Below are positions 36,621 through 45,064 of a stretch of DNA of 64,000 nucleotides, piece by piece; position 1 is the first letter of the stretch, and each line of letters starts with the position of its first letter. Below the pieces are notes generated by a model that saw only the letters and a list, made by a program, of their open reading frames with translations, searched no databases and was not told the DNA's origin. Source of the stretch: Porphyromonadaceae bacterium UBA7332 (GTDB lineage Bacteria > Bacteroidota > Bacteroidia > Bacteroidales > UBA7332); the NCBI GenBank assembly GCA_002471225.1, contig DKPO01000016.1, forward strand, positions 1 through 64,000, written 5' to 3'. Both the position numbers and the translations under genes were made by a program.

Positions 36621-36833
36621 GATAGAAGATTATTTCAATCACCCCTAAGAAAACTCCGAAATCTTTCAAAGTTTTCATCGGGTAAACAAATATTTCATTT
36701 GTTAAAATCCTATTTACATTTCGATTTATTAATAATATAATATATCTTGCCCGTATTAAAAGGATCCTTGTATCTCAATCAACGATTATTTAATCACCAA
36801 ATATGATATTATTATCTTAAAACACAAATAGCT

Positions 36834-37199
36834 ATGAAATATTTCATTTTAATTCTTACGACTTTCTTTTCAAGACTACAGATAGATAAATGTGAGCCCG
36901 GACACTTCGATTACAGCTTAGCTATTTTGTGTATTCTAAGCGGATTATGCTGTCTTACCTTAATATTTTACGACATATATAAACGAAAACAAATCATTCG
37001 TTTAGACATACTTATTACAGCCATTCTTTCGGCCATCGTTATAGACAAATTTCTACCTTATATAATTCAAAATACATTAAGTATTGGTTTTACTTTCATT
37101 TGTATATTTACGATATCAGCACTAAATATATATCTCATAAAAATCGGATGGAATGGTACAGTCCCAACCGATTACTACAATTTCAGAAGAAAAATATAA
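36834..37199 (+). CDS. Small membrane protein of unknown function
   Basis: This 121-residue protein has about three to four hydrophobic segments (28-48, 58-80, 82-105) and a short polar C-terminus (GWNGTVPTDYYNFRRKI). I recognise no family. It is flanked by a strong hairpin downstream, which supports it being a real transcript. It stands alone between divergent and tandem neighbours. Confidence 0.55.
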   Translation: MKYFILILTTFFSRLQIDKCEPGHFDYSLAILCILSGLCCLTLIFYDIYKRKQIIRLDILITAILSAIVIDKFLPYIIQNTLSIGFTFICIFTISALNIYLIKIGWNGTVPTDYYNFRRKI

Positions 37200-37204
37200 C
37201 TAAA

Positions 37205-37250
37205 ATCAAAACGCGGGTTTACGATCCAGGCCGTAAACCCGCGTTTTGAT
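37205..37250 (+). terminator. Terminator hairpin after the small membrane protein
   Basis: This is a 19-bp perfect stem from ATCAAAACGCGGG (37205 onward) to its mirror ending at 37250, with the 8-base loop ATCCAGGC. It is very stable but has only a short T tail. Confidence 0.82.
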
Positions 37251-37358
37251 TTATCATACATCTAAAACAGAAATATCCCCAATTACATATATTTCACTAC
37301 ATTTGCATCTATAATAGCAATTTTATTTTTTTAATATCAAAACACGTATTAATATCAC

Positions 37359-38435
37359 ATGAAACATTTAAAATCAATTATTCTGTTGATGGCTATATTT
37401 TCTTATATATATGCATCAGGCAAGGAAAAGGTAAGAGAGCCGCTGGAAGTAAATTCCATTGTTGACATCAGTCAGTATTACAACCAATATATAAAAGCTA
37501 TGCGAAATCGTTATGCTGACGAGATCGGAGATAAGGAAGGACGAATCTGGGTTAGCTTTACTTTGCTACCTGACGGTAATACACGTAATGCGAGTATTAA
37601 AAACAGCACCAATCCTGAACTCAACGATCTTGCTCTCAAAATTATCCCGAATCTTCCAAAACTGGATGCCGGATTTATCAACGACAGCATTCAGGTCCTT
37701 GTCCCAATAGATCTTTATAAAGAAGACTTCTTTATTACACGAAATAATCTTTCATTTCCCAGAACTCGAAAAGTCAATCTCAATTACCCTCTAGGTGAAT
37801 TCCCCGGAGGGAATGATGGATTTGCTCAATATATCTATGCGAATTTAAAGCGATCTGTATTGAAAGAGGTCAAAAACGAAACACATATCATAAAAGTTAA
37901 TTTTCGAATAAATGAGGAGGGTAAAGTTGAGCATCTGAAGTTTGACAAACTTGCCCGCAATCCGGTTCTTAATAATGAGATAAAGCGCTTATTCAAACAG
38001 ATGCCCCAATGGTTGGATGCAGCTCAACTTGATGAGTCAAACAACAGATATTTAGCTGAAATATCATTAGGTATAGACGATAAGGATCTACATTATAAAG
38101 TACTGAAGAGTAAATATGAAAATTATTACGATCTACGCCCTCCGACGCTCCCTGAAGGCGAAAATGCATTATCGTATTTCATCAGAAATGAAATGAGATA
38201 TCCGCAAGCTGCTCTTCAGCAAGGAATATACGGCAAAGTTATTGCCCGCCTTAAAATCGATAAAGATGGAAATATTACAGAAAGAAGTATTGATAGAGCC
38301 ATACACCCATTGCTTGATAAGGAAGCTTTGCGAATTCTTTCACTAATTCCTTCATTTACCCCTGCAACATTAGACGGTTATAATATCCCTTATACTTTCC
38401 TTGTTCCTCTGAACTTCAAGTTACCGACAAGATAA
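37359..38435 (+). CDS. Secreted protein with three TonB C-terminal-like domains
   Basis: This 358-residue protein has an N-terminal signal peptide (IILLMAIFSYIYASG) and three successive TonB_C-type modules: about 50-130 (GRIWVSFTLLPDGNTRNASIKNS), 155-240 (HIIKVNFRINEEGKVEHLKFD) and 265-355 (YPQAALQQGIYGKVIARLKI, the best match). A real energy transducer has one such domain, a membrane anchor and a proline-rich spacer; these are missing. It probably works in the periplasm as a binding or decoy module (inference). A -7 box TACATTTG lies at 37298-37305. Confidence 0.82.
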   Translation: MKHLKSIILLMAIFSYIYASGKEKVREPLEVNSIVDISQYYNQYIKAMRNRYADEIGDKEGRIWVSFTLLPDGNTRNASIKNSTNPELNDLALKIIPNLPKLDAGFINDSIQVLVPIDLYKEDFFITRNNLSFPRTRKVNLNYPLGEFPGGNDGFAQYIYANLKRSVLKEVKNETHIIKVNFRINEEGKVEHLKFDKLARNPVLNNEIKRLFKQMPQWLDAAQLDESNNRYLAEISLGIDDKDLHYKVLKSKYENYYDLRPPTLPEGENALSYFIRNEMRYPQAALQQGIYGKVIARLKIDKDGNITERSIDRAIHPLLDKEALRILSLIPSFTPATLDGYNIPYTFLVPLNFKLPTR

Positions 38436-38515
38436 AAATTCTATATTATTAATAGAGTCGCTTCTGAGCCTATTAAAAAAGGATTATACAAAACTATCCA
38501 GTCAATATATTCATT

Positions 38516-38593
38516 GATACAGTCTATCGCTTAAAAGATACAGTCAAACTCTAAAACGATAGACTGTATTTTTTTAGAGTTTGACTGTATCTT
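38516..38593. repeat. Interleaved inverted repeats (possible pseudoknot or switch, terminator region)
   Basis: Arm 1, ATACAGTCTATCG (38517-38529), is perfectly complementary to 38557-38569. Arm 2 (22 bases, 38535-38556) is perfectly complementary to 38572-38593. The order is 1, 2, 1', 2', so the two helices interleave: the loop of hairpin 2 is the partner of arm 1. GATACAGTC repeats with a 21-bp step (38516, 38537), as does GACTGTAT (38562, 38583). It lies between convergent genes and may act as a bidirectional terminator. Confidence 0.85.
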
Positions 38594-38622
38594 ATTAGAA
38601 CATCCCGTATATAAGTTCTTCA

Positions 38623-39495
38623 TTAATAAGAATGCCTGATTAAACGTGCTATTTGTGCTATGATTTCAGCATTCGTCTCCGGAGATTCTGTCGATTCTGT
38701 TATAAATATAGTATAAAACAATGTTCTATCTGAAGTTATCCGCCAAATACCTACATCATTCAATGCAGCGGTCACACCTTTACTATTTTGTCCTGAAGAG
38801 CCTGTTTTACGTGCTATTAATGAACAATCAGGTATATAATTTCGTATAGAGCCTGTCGAAGTATCTGTCATTACCTGCCACAAGAATTCAAAGAACTCAT
38901 TTTTCAATAATTGCTTCTGATAAAAAGCTTTAAGCAAAGTTATTATAGCCCGTGGTGTAGTATAGTTGACAAACTGAGTTTGCCAGTCTGCTTGTATTTC
39001 AGATTCATAGTTACGAATCTGAATATTCTCAAAGCCGTTATTCCTCATATAACACATTGCTGAATCGGGACCTCCGATCATTTTAAGCAGAAAATCTGAA
39101 CCGTTATTATCACTCCAGGCTACCGTTTCATAAATAATTTCCGAAAGAGGTAATTCAACATCTCCTTCCGGATACTTCTTACGGATCGGACTCCATGTTT
39201 TATTATTCAAATACCGTTCTTCAATGATCATGGTATCAGTCAGAGCAATGCCGTTCTTATCTGCATAATTTAACGTTGCTAAAGCTATTGGGAATTTATA
39301 AACGCTTTGCATCGGAAAATGATCATCGGCATTTATTTCTATACACTTATCATTTTGCAGTTCGCACAACATAAAACCTAACTTAAGTTTTTTGTCTGCG
39401 ATAAGTTTTCGGATATTTAATTCCAATTGAGATACTTCCGAAAAAGCACTCATTGAAAACAACACTAACATCAGGGTCAATACATTCTTCGTCAT
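38623..39495 (-). CDS. Class A beta-lactamase, A2 subgroup-like
   Basis: This 290-residue secreted serine beta-lactamase has a signal peptide ending near MSAFS. Ser64 lies in SVYK (motif SxxK), SDN at 128-130 (AWSDNNGSD), the omega loop has YESEIQADWQTQFVNYTTP with Glu164 as the probable general base, and Lys230 lies in KTGSSG. The omega-loop pattern and SDNNGSD resemble the CfxA/CblA/PER group found in Bacteroidota. Activity spectrum cannot be read from sequence. I use the ATG at 39495; a TTG upstream lies inside the -7 element TATCTTTG (39514-39521), so the transcript has a very short leader. Confidence 0.92.
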   Translation of the reverse strand: MTKNVLTLMLVLFSMSAFSEVSQLELNIRKLIADKKLKLGFMLCELQNDKCIEINADDHFPMQSVYKFPIALATLNYADKNGIALTDTMIIEERYLNNKTWSPIRKKYPEGDVELPLSEIIYETVAWSDNNGSDFLLKMIGGPDSAMCYMRNNGFENIQIRNYESEIQADWQTQFVNYTTPRAIITLLKAFYQKQLLKNEFFEFLWQVMTDTSTGSIRNYIPDCSLIARKTGSSGQNSKGVTAALNDVGIWRITSDRTLFYTIFITESTESPETNAEIIAQIARLIRHSY

Positions 39496-39547
39496 ATCAA
39501 ATCTTTTGATTTTCAAAGATAGAGAATAAACTCTGATTTGTATCCAT

Positions 39548-39584
39548 AAAAAAAAGGCAGAACAATAAGTGTTCTGCCTTTTTT
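39548..39584 (-). terminator. Terminator of the DUF4925 lipoprotein gene
   Basis: AAAAAAGGCAGAAC pairs with GTTCTGCCTTTTTT around AATAAGT. It lies 15 bp after the stop of the minus-strand gene. Confidence 0.93.
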
Positions 39585-39598
39585 GTTTATATTTTCAA

Positions 39599-40651
39599 TT
39601 AGTTAGCCGGAGCTTCTTGTTGAGCAAGGATCAAGCCAATTTCGAATGATGTACTTTCGTCAATGATAACTGTCATCTCTTTCATAATAGGTTTGATAGG
39701 GAAAACAATAACCATATCCTCTGGCACTAATTCTGTAAGGATAGGCATCATTGGTTGCATCATTGCCTTGTCTGCATAGATATTCAAAGTTTTACCTTGA
39801 TCCAATGCACCTTCAGGATTCATATTATTGTTATTGAACAACATAGGGATAGCGATGTATCCTGCTGTCATTTCAACAGGTAATTGAGATGGATCGATAG
39901 CTTTAGAACCACCTGGCAATAAACTTCCGATTAATTTTTCGCTTACTGCTAAGTAAATTTTACCTTCGCGAGTAAAGAATTTAATATCACCTTCTTTTAC
40001 GATGCTTCCGTCAGGGAAAACAACGTCAGGAGTATTACTATCAAGATCAAATTGTAAAGAAACATTTCCATTTTCTTTGAACTCAATCCAGTCTAATGCT
40101 TTAACATATCCACCAAGAATAATGTTGAAGAAATTAGGAAGAGCTGAAGGATCTTGTGGAATACCGAATAAGATAACTTTCTCTTTAGTTGTTTTAAGAT
40201 CAACCAACATGCTTGGTACTACACCAAAATCACCGTTTTGATACTGCAAATACCATTTACCAACAGCTTTACTTGTATTTTTTGTTGCAACGTTTAATGT
40301 CAATACATCTGCATTTGTCAAGTCCCCTGTTACTGAAACCTGAGTTTCACCCATTGTCGCTTCACCTGTAATAGTTGAACCGGTGTTTGTTTTTACCAGT
40401 TTCACCGGCATAGTAGCTTCATTAGACCCTAAAATAACCTGGTTTAAAGTAATTTGTGCGTCTGTGTTACTTGTAAATTTAACTGCTACGGATCTGTTCT
40501 CTATTGCTGTTCCGTTCATGCTCAATTTAAGAGATTGATTCTCAAATGTTGCATCTGGTCTTACTTTCTCTTTATTGTCATCACTACAAGATGAACAAAC
40601 TGAGATAACTACTAATAATACAGCAAAAAGGTTGAACAATTTCTGTCTCAT
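39599..40651 (-). CDS. DUF4925-like lipoprotein
   Basis: This 350-residue lipoprotein has a signal with VCSSC followed by Ser-Asp-Asp, a Bacteroidota surface-export-like signal. A beta-rich body contains an early module (ATFENQSLKLSMNGTAIE) and a later one with KAVGKWYLQYQNGDF. I recall this layout as the Bacteroidales DUF4925 family; function unknown. A -7 element TACATTTG lies on the minus strand at 40701-40708. Confidence 0.7.
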   Translation of the reverse strand: MRQKLFNLFAVLLVVISVCSSCSDDNKEKVRPDATFENQSLKLSMNGTAIENRSVAVKFTSNTDAQITLNQVILGSNEATMPVKLVKTNTGSTITGEATMGETQVSVTGDLTNADVLTLNVATKNTSKAVGKWYLQYQNGDFGVVPSMLVDLKTTKEKVILFGIPQDPSALPNFFNIILGGYVKALDWIEFKENGNVSLQFDLDSNTPDVVFPDGSIVKEGDIKFFTREGKIYLAVSEKLIGSLLPGGSKAIDPSQLPVEMTAGYIAIPMLFNNNNMNPEGALDQGKTLNIYADKAMMQPMMPILTELVPEDMVIVFPIKPIMKEMTVIIDESTSFEIGLILAQQEAPAN

Positions 40652-40820
40652 AGTTTTCGTGTTTAGTTAATAAAATTATAATTTAAATATTTAACGGGGT
40701 CAAATGTAGGTAATAGAGTAATAGCAGATAGTTAAAACAACCACTTTAACATTGCAATCGTTAAATAACAAATTCATTCAGACAATATTATTAGTTCCTG
40801 AAAGGTCCCTTATAAAACAA

Positions 40821-40857
40821 AAAACGGGCAATCGTATTTCATATCATACGATTGCCC
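40821..40857 (-). terminator. Terminator of the DUF4831 gene
   Basis: GGGCAATCGTAT (40826-40837) pairs with ATACGATTGCCC (40846-40857); the minus strand then has a T-rich tail. Confidence 0.9.
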
Positions 40858-40899
40858 TATTCTTCTGAAATCAATGATTTTATAGGATCTCTGTGTATT

Positions 40900-41976
40900 T
40901 TACTGTAATAGTTGACGTATACCTCCGGTCTGAGGATCCATTAATACACGAGTGGTTGTTTTTTTGTTTTCGAACAAAATAACAGGTAGTGCAGATTTTA
41001 CACCTAATTGTGTAAATAAGAATTCCTGAGAAACGATATTTTTACGTCCAACACGGATTGTAGCAACTGCTTTTCCCGGAACATTATACATAATCCCCGG
41101 CTCTTCTGCTTTCTTCTTCTCTTTAGCATTAGGCTCTTCCAATTCTTTTTTATCCGTTACCTTCAGATCCAGATAAACAGGTTCACCGCTTAGATTATTC
41201 TTATCCACCGCACCCATATATTTCGAGAATCTGAATAATATCTGAGAATCGGGAGCATCCGCGATATCAACTTTATATAAATAGTAGATTTTCTCTTTTT
41301 GAATATTGCCTGTAAACATTGCCATTAATGCTTTTTCTTTTTCATCAAGCTGGCTAAGCATAAACTTAAGGGCCTCTCCGTCTTTTGGCATATTTTCTGC
41401 ATCGCCCATCAAAATATCCTGACGGCTTTCGCGAATACGATAGATCTGTTTCGCTGCAACTTCTGCCATTTTTAAAGAAGATCCTGACATCAGATATTCC
41501 TCTGATAACAATGCATTCTGATTAGTTGAGAATGGTTGTATGATCTTTGGCGCCGGAAGTTCAGGTGTACATACTGTATTGTAAGATTCATCCGGCTCCA
41601 TATTCACCGAACAGATCACACCTTCCTGAGTCAGATACATATAAGGTATATTGGATGATTTATATTGCAACATATAACCTTCATTCTTATCGACTTCTCC
41701 ACATGTCTCCAATGTTATATTATCCATTGAAAACAAGTTCATATCTTCTGTCGGTGCATCTTTTATACCTAAAAACTTTTCGGCATACTTTGCGTATTGC
41801 CCTGCCTTGATGGTCGTTTTAGTAGCTTCAACTTCAACGATCAGCATGGTTTTTGGCAAAAAGTAACTTAATCCTGTATCAGAACCCTTTGCTCCCGATA
41901 TCTTAATCAGACTCATTTGTCCGAATGAGCTTAGAAAAAGACTCAGAAACGAGATTGTGAAAACTATTTTTCTCAT
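40900..41976 (-). CDS. DUF4831 family secreted protein
   Basis: This 358-residue protein has a signal peptide (ISFLSLFLSSFG) and the conserved DUF4831 start pattern GLSYFLPKTMLIVEVEATK. Further segments SLKMAEVAAKQIYRIRESRQDILMGDAENMP and GIMYNVPGKAVATI also fit. The family is restricted to Bacteroidota and has no known role. It lies 37 bp after folB on the same strand and is probably co-transcribed with it. Confidence 0.85.
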   Translation of the reverse strand: MRKIVFTISFLSLFLSSFGQMSLIKISGAKGSDTGLSYFLPKTMLIVEVEATKTTIKAGQYAKYAEKFLGIKDAPTEDMNLFSMDNITLETCGEVDKNEGYMLQYKSSNIPYMYLTQEGVICSVNMEPDESYNTVCTPELPAPKIIQPFSTNQNALLSEEYLMSGSSLKMAEVAAKQIYRIRESRQDILMGDAENMPKDGEALKFMLSQLDEKEKALMAMFTGNIQKEKIYYLYKVDIADAPDSQILFRFSKYMGAVDKNNLSGEPVYLDLKVTDKKELEEPNAKEKKKAEEPGIMYNVPGKAVATIRVGRKNIVSQEFLFTQLGVKSALPVILFENKKTTTRVLMDPQTGGIRQLLQ

Positions 41977-42013
41977 AATAAATATCCTTATTTATATAAT
42001 GTAAAATAACCAC

Positions 42014-42394
42014 TTATAATTGATAATGCCAATCCTGGCGCGTTGCATCTATAATAATAGAAGCACGACGAATATCTCCGCATCCCGGAGGATTGACTTT
42101 CGACAATTTTATAGAAATTCCTTCTATAGATGGGAACGTATCAAATAACCGTGCAACTATTCGTCCGGTCAGATGCTCCAATAACTTTGCCCGAATCCCC
42201 ATTTCCTGATTTACGACAAGAAATGCATCAGCGTAACTCACTGTATCCGTCACCTCATCGGTAAGCATCGCTTCTGCTATGTTCGTTTGAAGCTTTAAAT
42301 TTACAATGAACTTATTTCCAACCAAAGATTCTTGTTCAAAAACTCCATGGAAAGCATAAAATTCCATCTCTTCCAATTCGATCCAGCTCTTCAT
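42014..42394 (-). CDS. folB: Dihydroneopterin aldolase FolB
   Basis: FolB cleaves 7,8-dihydroneopterin to 6-hydroxymethyl-dihydropterin in folate synthesis. The 126-residue protein starts with IELEEMEFYAFHGVFEQE, has TDTVSYADAFLVV, LLEHLTGRI and the C-terminal KVNPPGCGDIRRASIII, all family hallmarks. Length is normal. A -7 element TAATTTTG lies just upstream on the minus strand (42413-42420). It is divergent from the bactofilin gene. Confidence 0.95.
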   Translation of the reverse strand: MKSWIELEEMEFYAFHGVFEQESLVGNKFIVNLKLQTNIAEAMLTDEVTDTVSYADAFLVVNQEMGIRAKLLEHLTGRIVARLFDTFPSIEGISIKLSKVNPPGCGDIRRASIIIDATRQDWHYQL

Positions 42395-42493
42395 TCTGCA
42401 GGCAAAATTATATTCATATTCAAAAACTATCGCAAACTTATAAATAATCGACTAAAGATGTTATATTTGCGCGAAGAAAATGTGTAAAGTTAT

Positions 42494-42841
42494 ATGTTAA
42501 GAAGAGAAGAAAAACCAAGTGGAATGCCGCATAACGCAATTGCGGTAGGTACTACAATAAAAGGAAGCATCACCGCTGAGGAAGATTATCGTATTGATGG
42601 GACTGTTGAAGGTGATATTCAGTGTAGTGGTAAAATTGTAGTAGGGCCTCAATCTGTTATCACAGGAAACATCACTTGCTCTCAAGCTGATATTTTCGGG
42701 ACGGTTAACGGAAATGTGACTTTATCTGACAATCTTATTATCAGAGCCAGTGGTAAAATCACGGGCGATATTACTACCCGTACACTAACGGTTGAACCGA
42801 ATGCTATTTTCTCTGGAAAATGTATTATGCATAAAGGCTAA
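42494..42841 (+). CDS. Bactofilin (polymer-forming cytoskeletal protein)
   Basis: This 115-residue protein is made almost entirely of the bactofilin beta-helix: repeated short strands with conserved glycines (GTTIKGSITAEEDYRIDGTVEGDI, VTGNITCSQADIFGTVNGNV). Bactofilins form filaments at the membrane that organise wall enzymes. The gene is divergent from folB; a -7 element TATATTTG lies at 42462-42469. The next gene, convergent with it, is a wall peptidase of the NlpC/P60 type. Confidence 0.92.
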   Translation: MLRREEKPSGMPHNAIAVGTTIKGSITAEEDYRIDGTVEGDIQCSGKIVVGPQSVITGNITCSQADIFGTVNGNVTLSDNLIIRASGKITGDITTRTLTVEPNAIFSGKCIMHKG

Positions 42842-42869
42842 CAGATCAATATAACTAAATAAATGAATA

Positions 42870-42906
42870 AAGGCGATCAGAGAAATATCTATTTTCTGAT
42901 CGCCTT
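42870..42906. terminator. Bidirectional terminator between bactofilin and NlpC/P60 genes
   Basis: AAGGCGATCAGA (42870-42881) pairs with TCTGATCGCCTT (42895-42906), between convergent genes. Confidence 0.88.
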
Positions 42907-42944
42907 ATTATTTCATATCTCACATAAGCTGTATAACTCTCAGG

Positions 42945-43589
42945 TTATACAACAGTATTCTTTATAATCTCTTCTGTTGGTCTGAAACGTTTTGCTACGA
43001 CATAACGCTTTTTGTAATAAATATCTTCTTTGAGATTTGAGATTTGTACACCTCCGCGAGCACTGTGAATAAACTTCACGTCTCCATTTCCGTTATTTGC
43101 CATTACTATTCCGACATGACCGACACGCTTTGTGCCTACGCCCCCGCGTCCATTAAAAAAGATAAGGTCACCGGGTCTGAGACTTTCTTTATTGATAGTC
43201 TCCCCTTCACGTGATTGTTCCGTGCTGGTACGAGGAAGTTTGATACCGACTTCCTTGAACACGAAAGACGTGAAGCCCGAGCAATCGAAAGCACGCTTGG
43301 ATGTTCCTCCCATACGGTAGGGAATACCTAAAAGTGTACTCGCTTTTTCAATCATTTCATTGAAAAATTTAATGGATAATTCCTCGTTGGTCAATCTTTC
43401 TTCATCTGCTAAAGGCACAACAAAATTGAAACTTTTAACTTCAGGCAAACTTGGAATGTCAATTTTTACTTTTCCCAAATCTAAAGCCTGAGCATTCGCC
43501 TGAGACGGACTCCCGATAGAAGAGATGGTTAAAATAGTTAGTAGAGCAAAGGATTTTAGTAAGTTTCCTTTTCTAAAAAGCTTTTTCAT
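42945..43589 (-). CDS. NlpC/P60 (C40) cell-wall peptidase
   Basis: This 214-residue secreted protein (signal peptide to about residue 33) has one NlpC/P60 domain at about 80-210. The catalytic Cys103 lies in FDCSGF, the His in VGHVGIVM and the third polar residue in FIHSARGGV. These enzymes cut D-Glu to DAP bonds in peptidoglycan. There is no SH3 or LysM domain. A weak promoter-like pair (TTTG, 20 bases, TAACTTAG) lies upstream on the minus strand. Confidence 0.92.
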   Translation of the reverse strand: MKKLFRKGNLLKSFALLTILTISSIGSPSQANAQALDLGKVKIDIPSLPEVKSFNFVVPLADEERLTNEELSIKFFNEMIEKASTLLGIPYRMGGTSKRAFDCSGFTSFVFKEVGIKLPRTSTEQSREGETINKESLRPGDLIFFNGRGGVGTKRVGHVGIVMANNGNGDVKFIHSARGGVQISNLKEDIYYKKRYVVAKRFRPTEEIIKNTVV

Positions 43590-43759
43590 ACGCTATAATG
43601 ATCGTTTTTTGGATTTCTATATAAGGTTTGGTATGTGTCTTAATTTGATTAAGCTTTGCTAAGTTAGTGATTGTGAGATTCAGATACAAATGAATAGCTA
43701 TTCAATCGGTCTTTATTAGGAATAATTAAAAATAAGGGATGGTACGAGGGTTAAGAATT

Positions 43760-43799
43760 AAAAATCCCGCATAGCTTTCTAAAAAAGACTATACGGGAT
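43760..43799 (-). terminator. Terminator of the selenium operon
   Basis: ATCCCGCATAG (43764-43774) pairs with CTATACGGGAT (43789-43799, one G-U pair). It lies 19 bp beyond the selD stop on the minus strand. Confidence 0.85.
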
Positions 43800-43818
43800 C
43801 TGTAAAAGTTGTGTTTGT

Positions 43819-44862
43819 CTATATTAGATAGACAAATTTATTTCGACTGTGTAAGACTTCACCGATTACTTGTGCTTGTGCAAAGCCTGATTCATGCAAT
43901 TCTTTCAGTATATCATCTGCTTTATCTGCATCTACACCCATCAATAAACCTCCTGACGTTTGAGGATCACAGGCAGCCATTTTATATTCGGTTGTAAGCG
44001 TAGACGCAAAGTTCACATTTCCTTCTACAAAGTCCAGATTACGGAATGCTCCTCCCGGAATACATCCGTCTTCAAGTAATTCATAGACATCAGGAAGTAA
44101 CGGAATATACTTGCTGTCTATCTGAACAGACACTCGTGACGCTTCTGCCATCTTAAGGGCATGCCCCAATAAGCCAAACCCTGTCACATCTGTTGCACCC
44201 TTCACTCCGTACTTCTGCATCAAACGCGCTCCTTCTTTATTTAGCTGAGCCATTTGTTCAAGAGCAGCCTCATAACTTTCCTGTCTGGTAATACCCATAC
44301 GTTGTGCGGCAATCAGCACGCCTGTTCCGATTGGTTTGGTAAGGATCAGTTTCTGCTCGGGTTTTAATCCGGCATTTGTAATCAGTTTATCCGGATGAAC
44401 CGTACCCACGACCGCCAGACCATATTTTGGCGGATAATCGTCAATGGTATGTCCCCCCATCGTAAAGGTCGCAGCCTCATTAATTTTATCCTGTCCACCT
44501 CTTAGTATTTCTTTTAAAACTTCAAGAGGTATATTCTTTGACGGGAACATCGTCAGGTTCAAAGATAAGAGCGGAGTCCCTCCCATTGCATACACATCAC
44601 TCAGAGAATTGGCCGCAGCGATAGCACCGAACTGATAAGGTTCACTGCATACCGGCGGAAAAAAATCTGTTGTCACGATCAATGCCGTATCCTCATTTAT
44701 CTGAAATACGCCGGCATCATCATGTGTTTCGATATCTACAAGTATACGATTATCCTTTATTAAAGGTATATCACGAAGCAGCTCACCTAATTCCTTCGGT
44801 GAAAGCTTTGCTGAGCAACCTCCGTACTCAACTGTAGACAGTAAATCAAATTTATCCTTCAT
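43819..44862 (-). CDS. selD: Selenide, water dikinase SelD
   Basis: SelD makes selenophosphate from selenide and ATP. The 347-residue protein has the N-terminal active site YGGCSAKLSP, where Cys and Lys line up with Cys17 and Lys20 of the E. coli enzyme, so this is the cysteine rather than the selenocysteine form. Further motifs are TTDFFPPV, TMGGHTIDDYPPKYGLAV, GATDVTGFGLLGHA and CDPQTSGGLL. I start at the ATG at 44862; a TTG three codons earlier is less likely. The start overlaps the DUF3343 gene by 11 bp. It is last in the operon. Confidence 0.95.
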   Translation of the reverse strand: MKDKFDLLSTVEYGGCSAKLSPKELGELLRDIPLIKDNRILVDIETHDDAGVFQINEDTALIVTTDFFPPVCSEPYQFGAIAAANSLSDVYAMGGTPLLSLNLTMFPSKNIPLEVLKEILRGGQDKINEAATFTMGGHTIDDYPPKYGLAVVGTVHPDKLITNAGLKPEQKLILTKPIGTGVLIAAQRMGITRQESYEAALEQMAQLNKEGARLMQKYGVKGATDVTGFGLLGHALKMAEASRVSVQIDSKYIPLLPDVYELLEDGCIPGGAFRNLDFVEGNVNFASTLTTEYKMAACDPQTSGGLLMGVDADKADDILKELHESGFAQAQVIGEVLHSRNKFVYLI

Positions 44863-45064
44863 AAATATCAAAATCGAATCTATGTTCTTTTATTACATCT
44901 GTTACAACCGTTTTATTTTCGGCGGTTACTCTTAATGCCATCCCGCATTCTGACGAAATATGGGATGGTATAGATGTGATTTCAACCTCCAGTCCCGCTT
45001 CCCGACAAAGCTTTTCAGCTTTCATAACCGTCCGAGAGTTGGGTAGTATAATTAAGTACTTCAT
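44852..45064 (-). CDS. DUF3343 small protein, putative Se/S carrier
   Basis: This 70-residue protein matches the DUF3343 layout: a start MKYLIILPNSRTVMKAEKLCREAG, a central TSIPSHISSECGMALRV with one conserved Cys, and a short acidic end. The family is found next to yedF and selD and is thought to carry sulfur or selenium. It overlaps the aminotransferase end by 50 bp and the selD start by 11 bp, so translation is coupled. Confidence 0.85.
   Translation of the reverse strand: MKYLIILPNSRTVMKAEKLCREAGLEVEITSIPSHISSECGMALRVTAENKTVVTDVIKEHRFDFDIYEG

Noticed and set aside
38436..38622. Insertion-sequence remnant
   Set aside because: The inverted repeats are adjacent hairpin arms with no transposase fragment or flanking target duplication visible.
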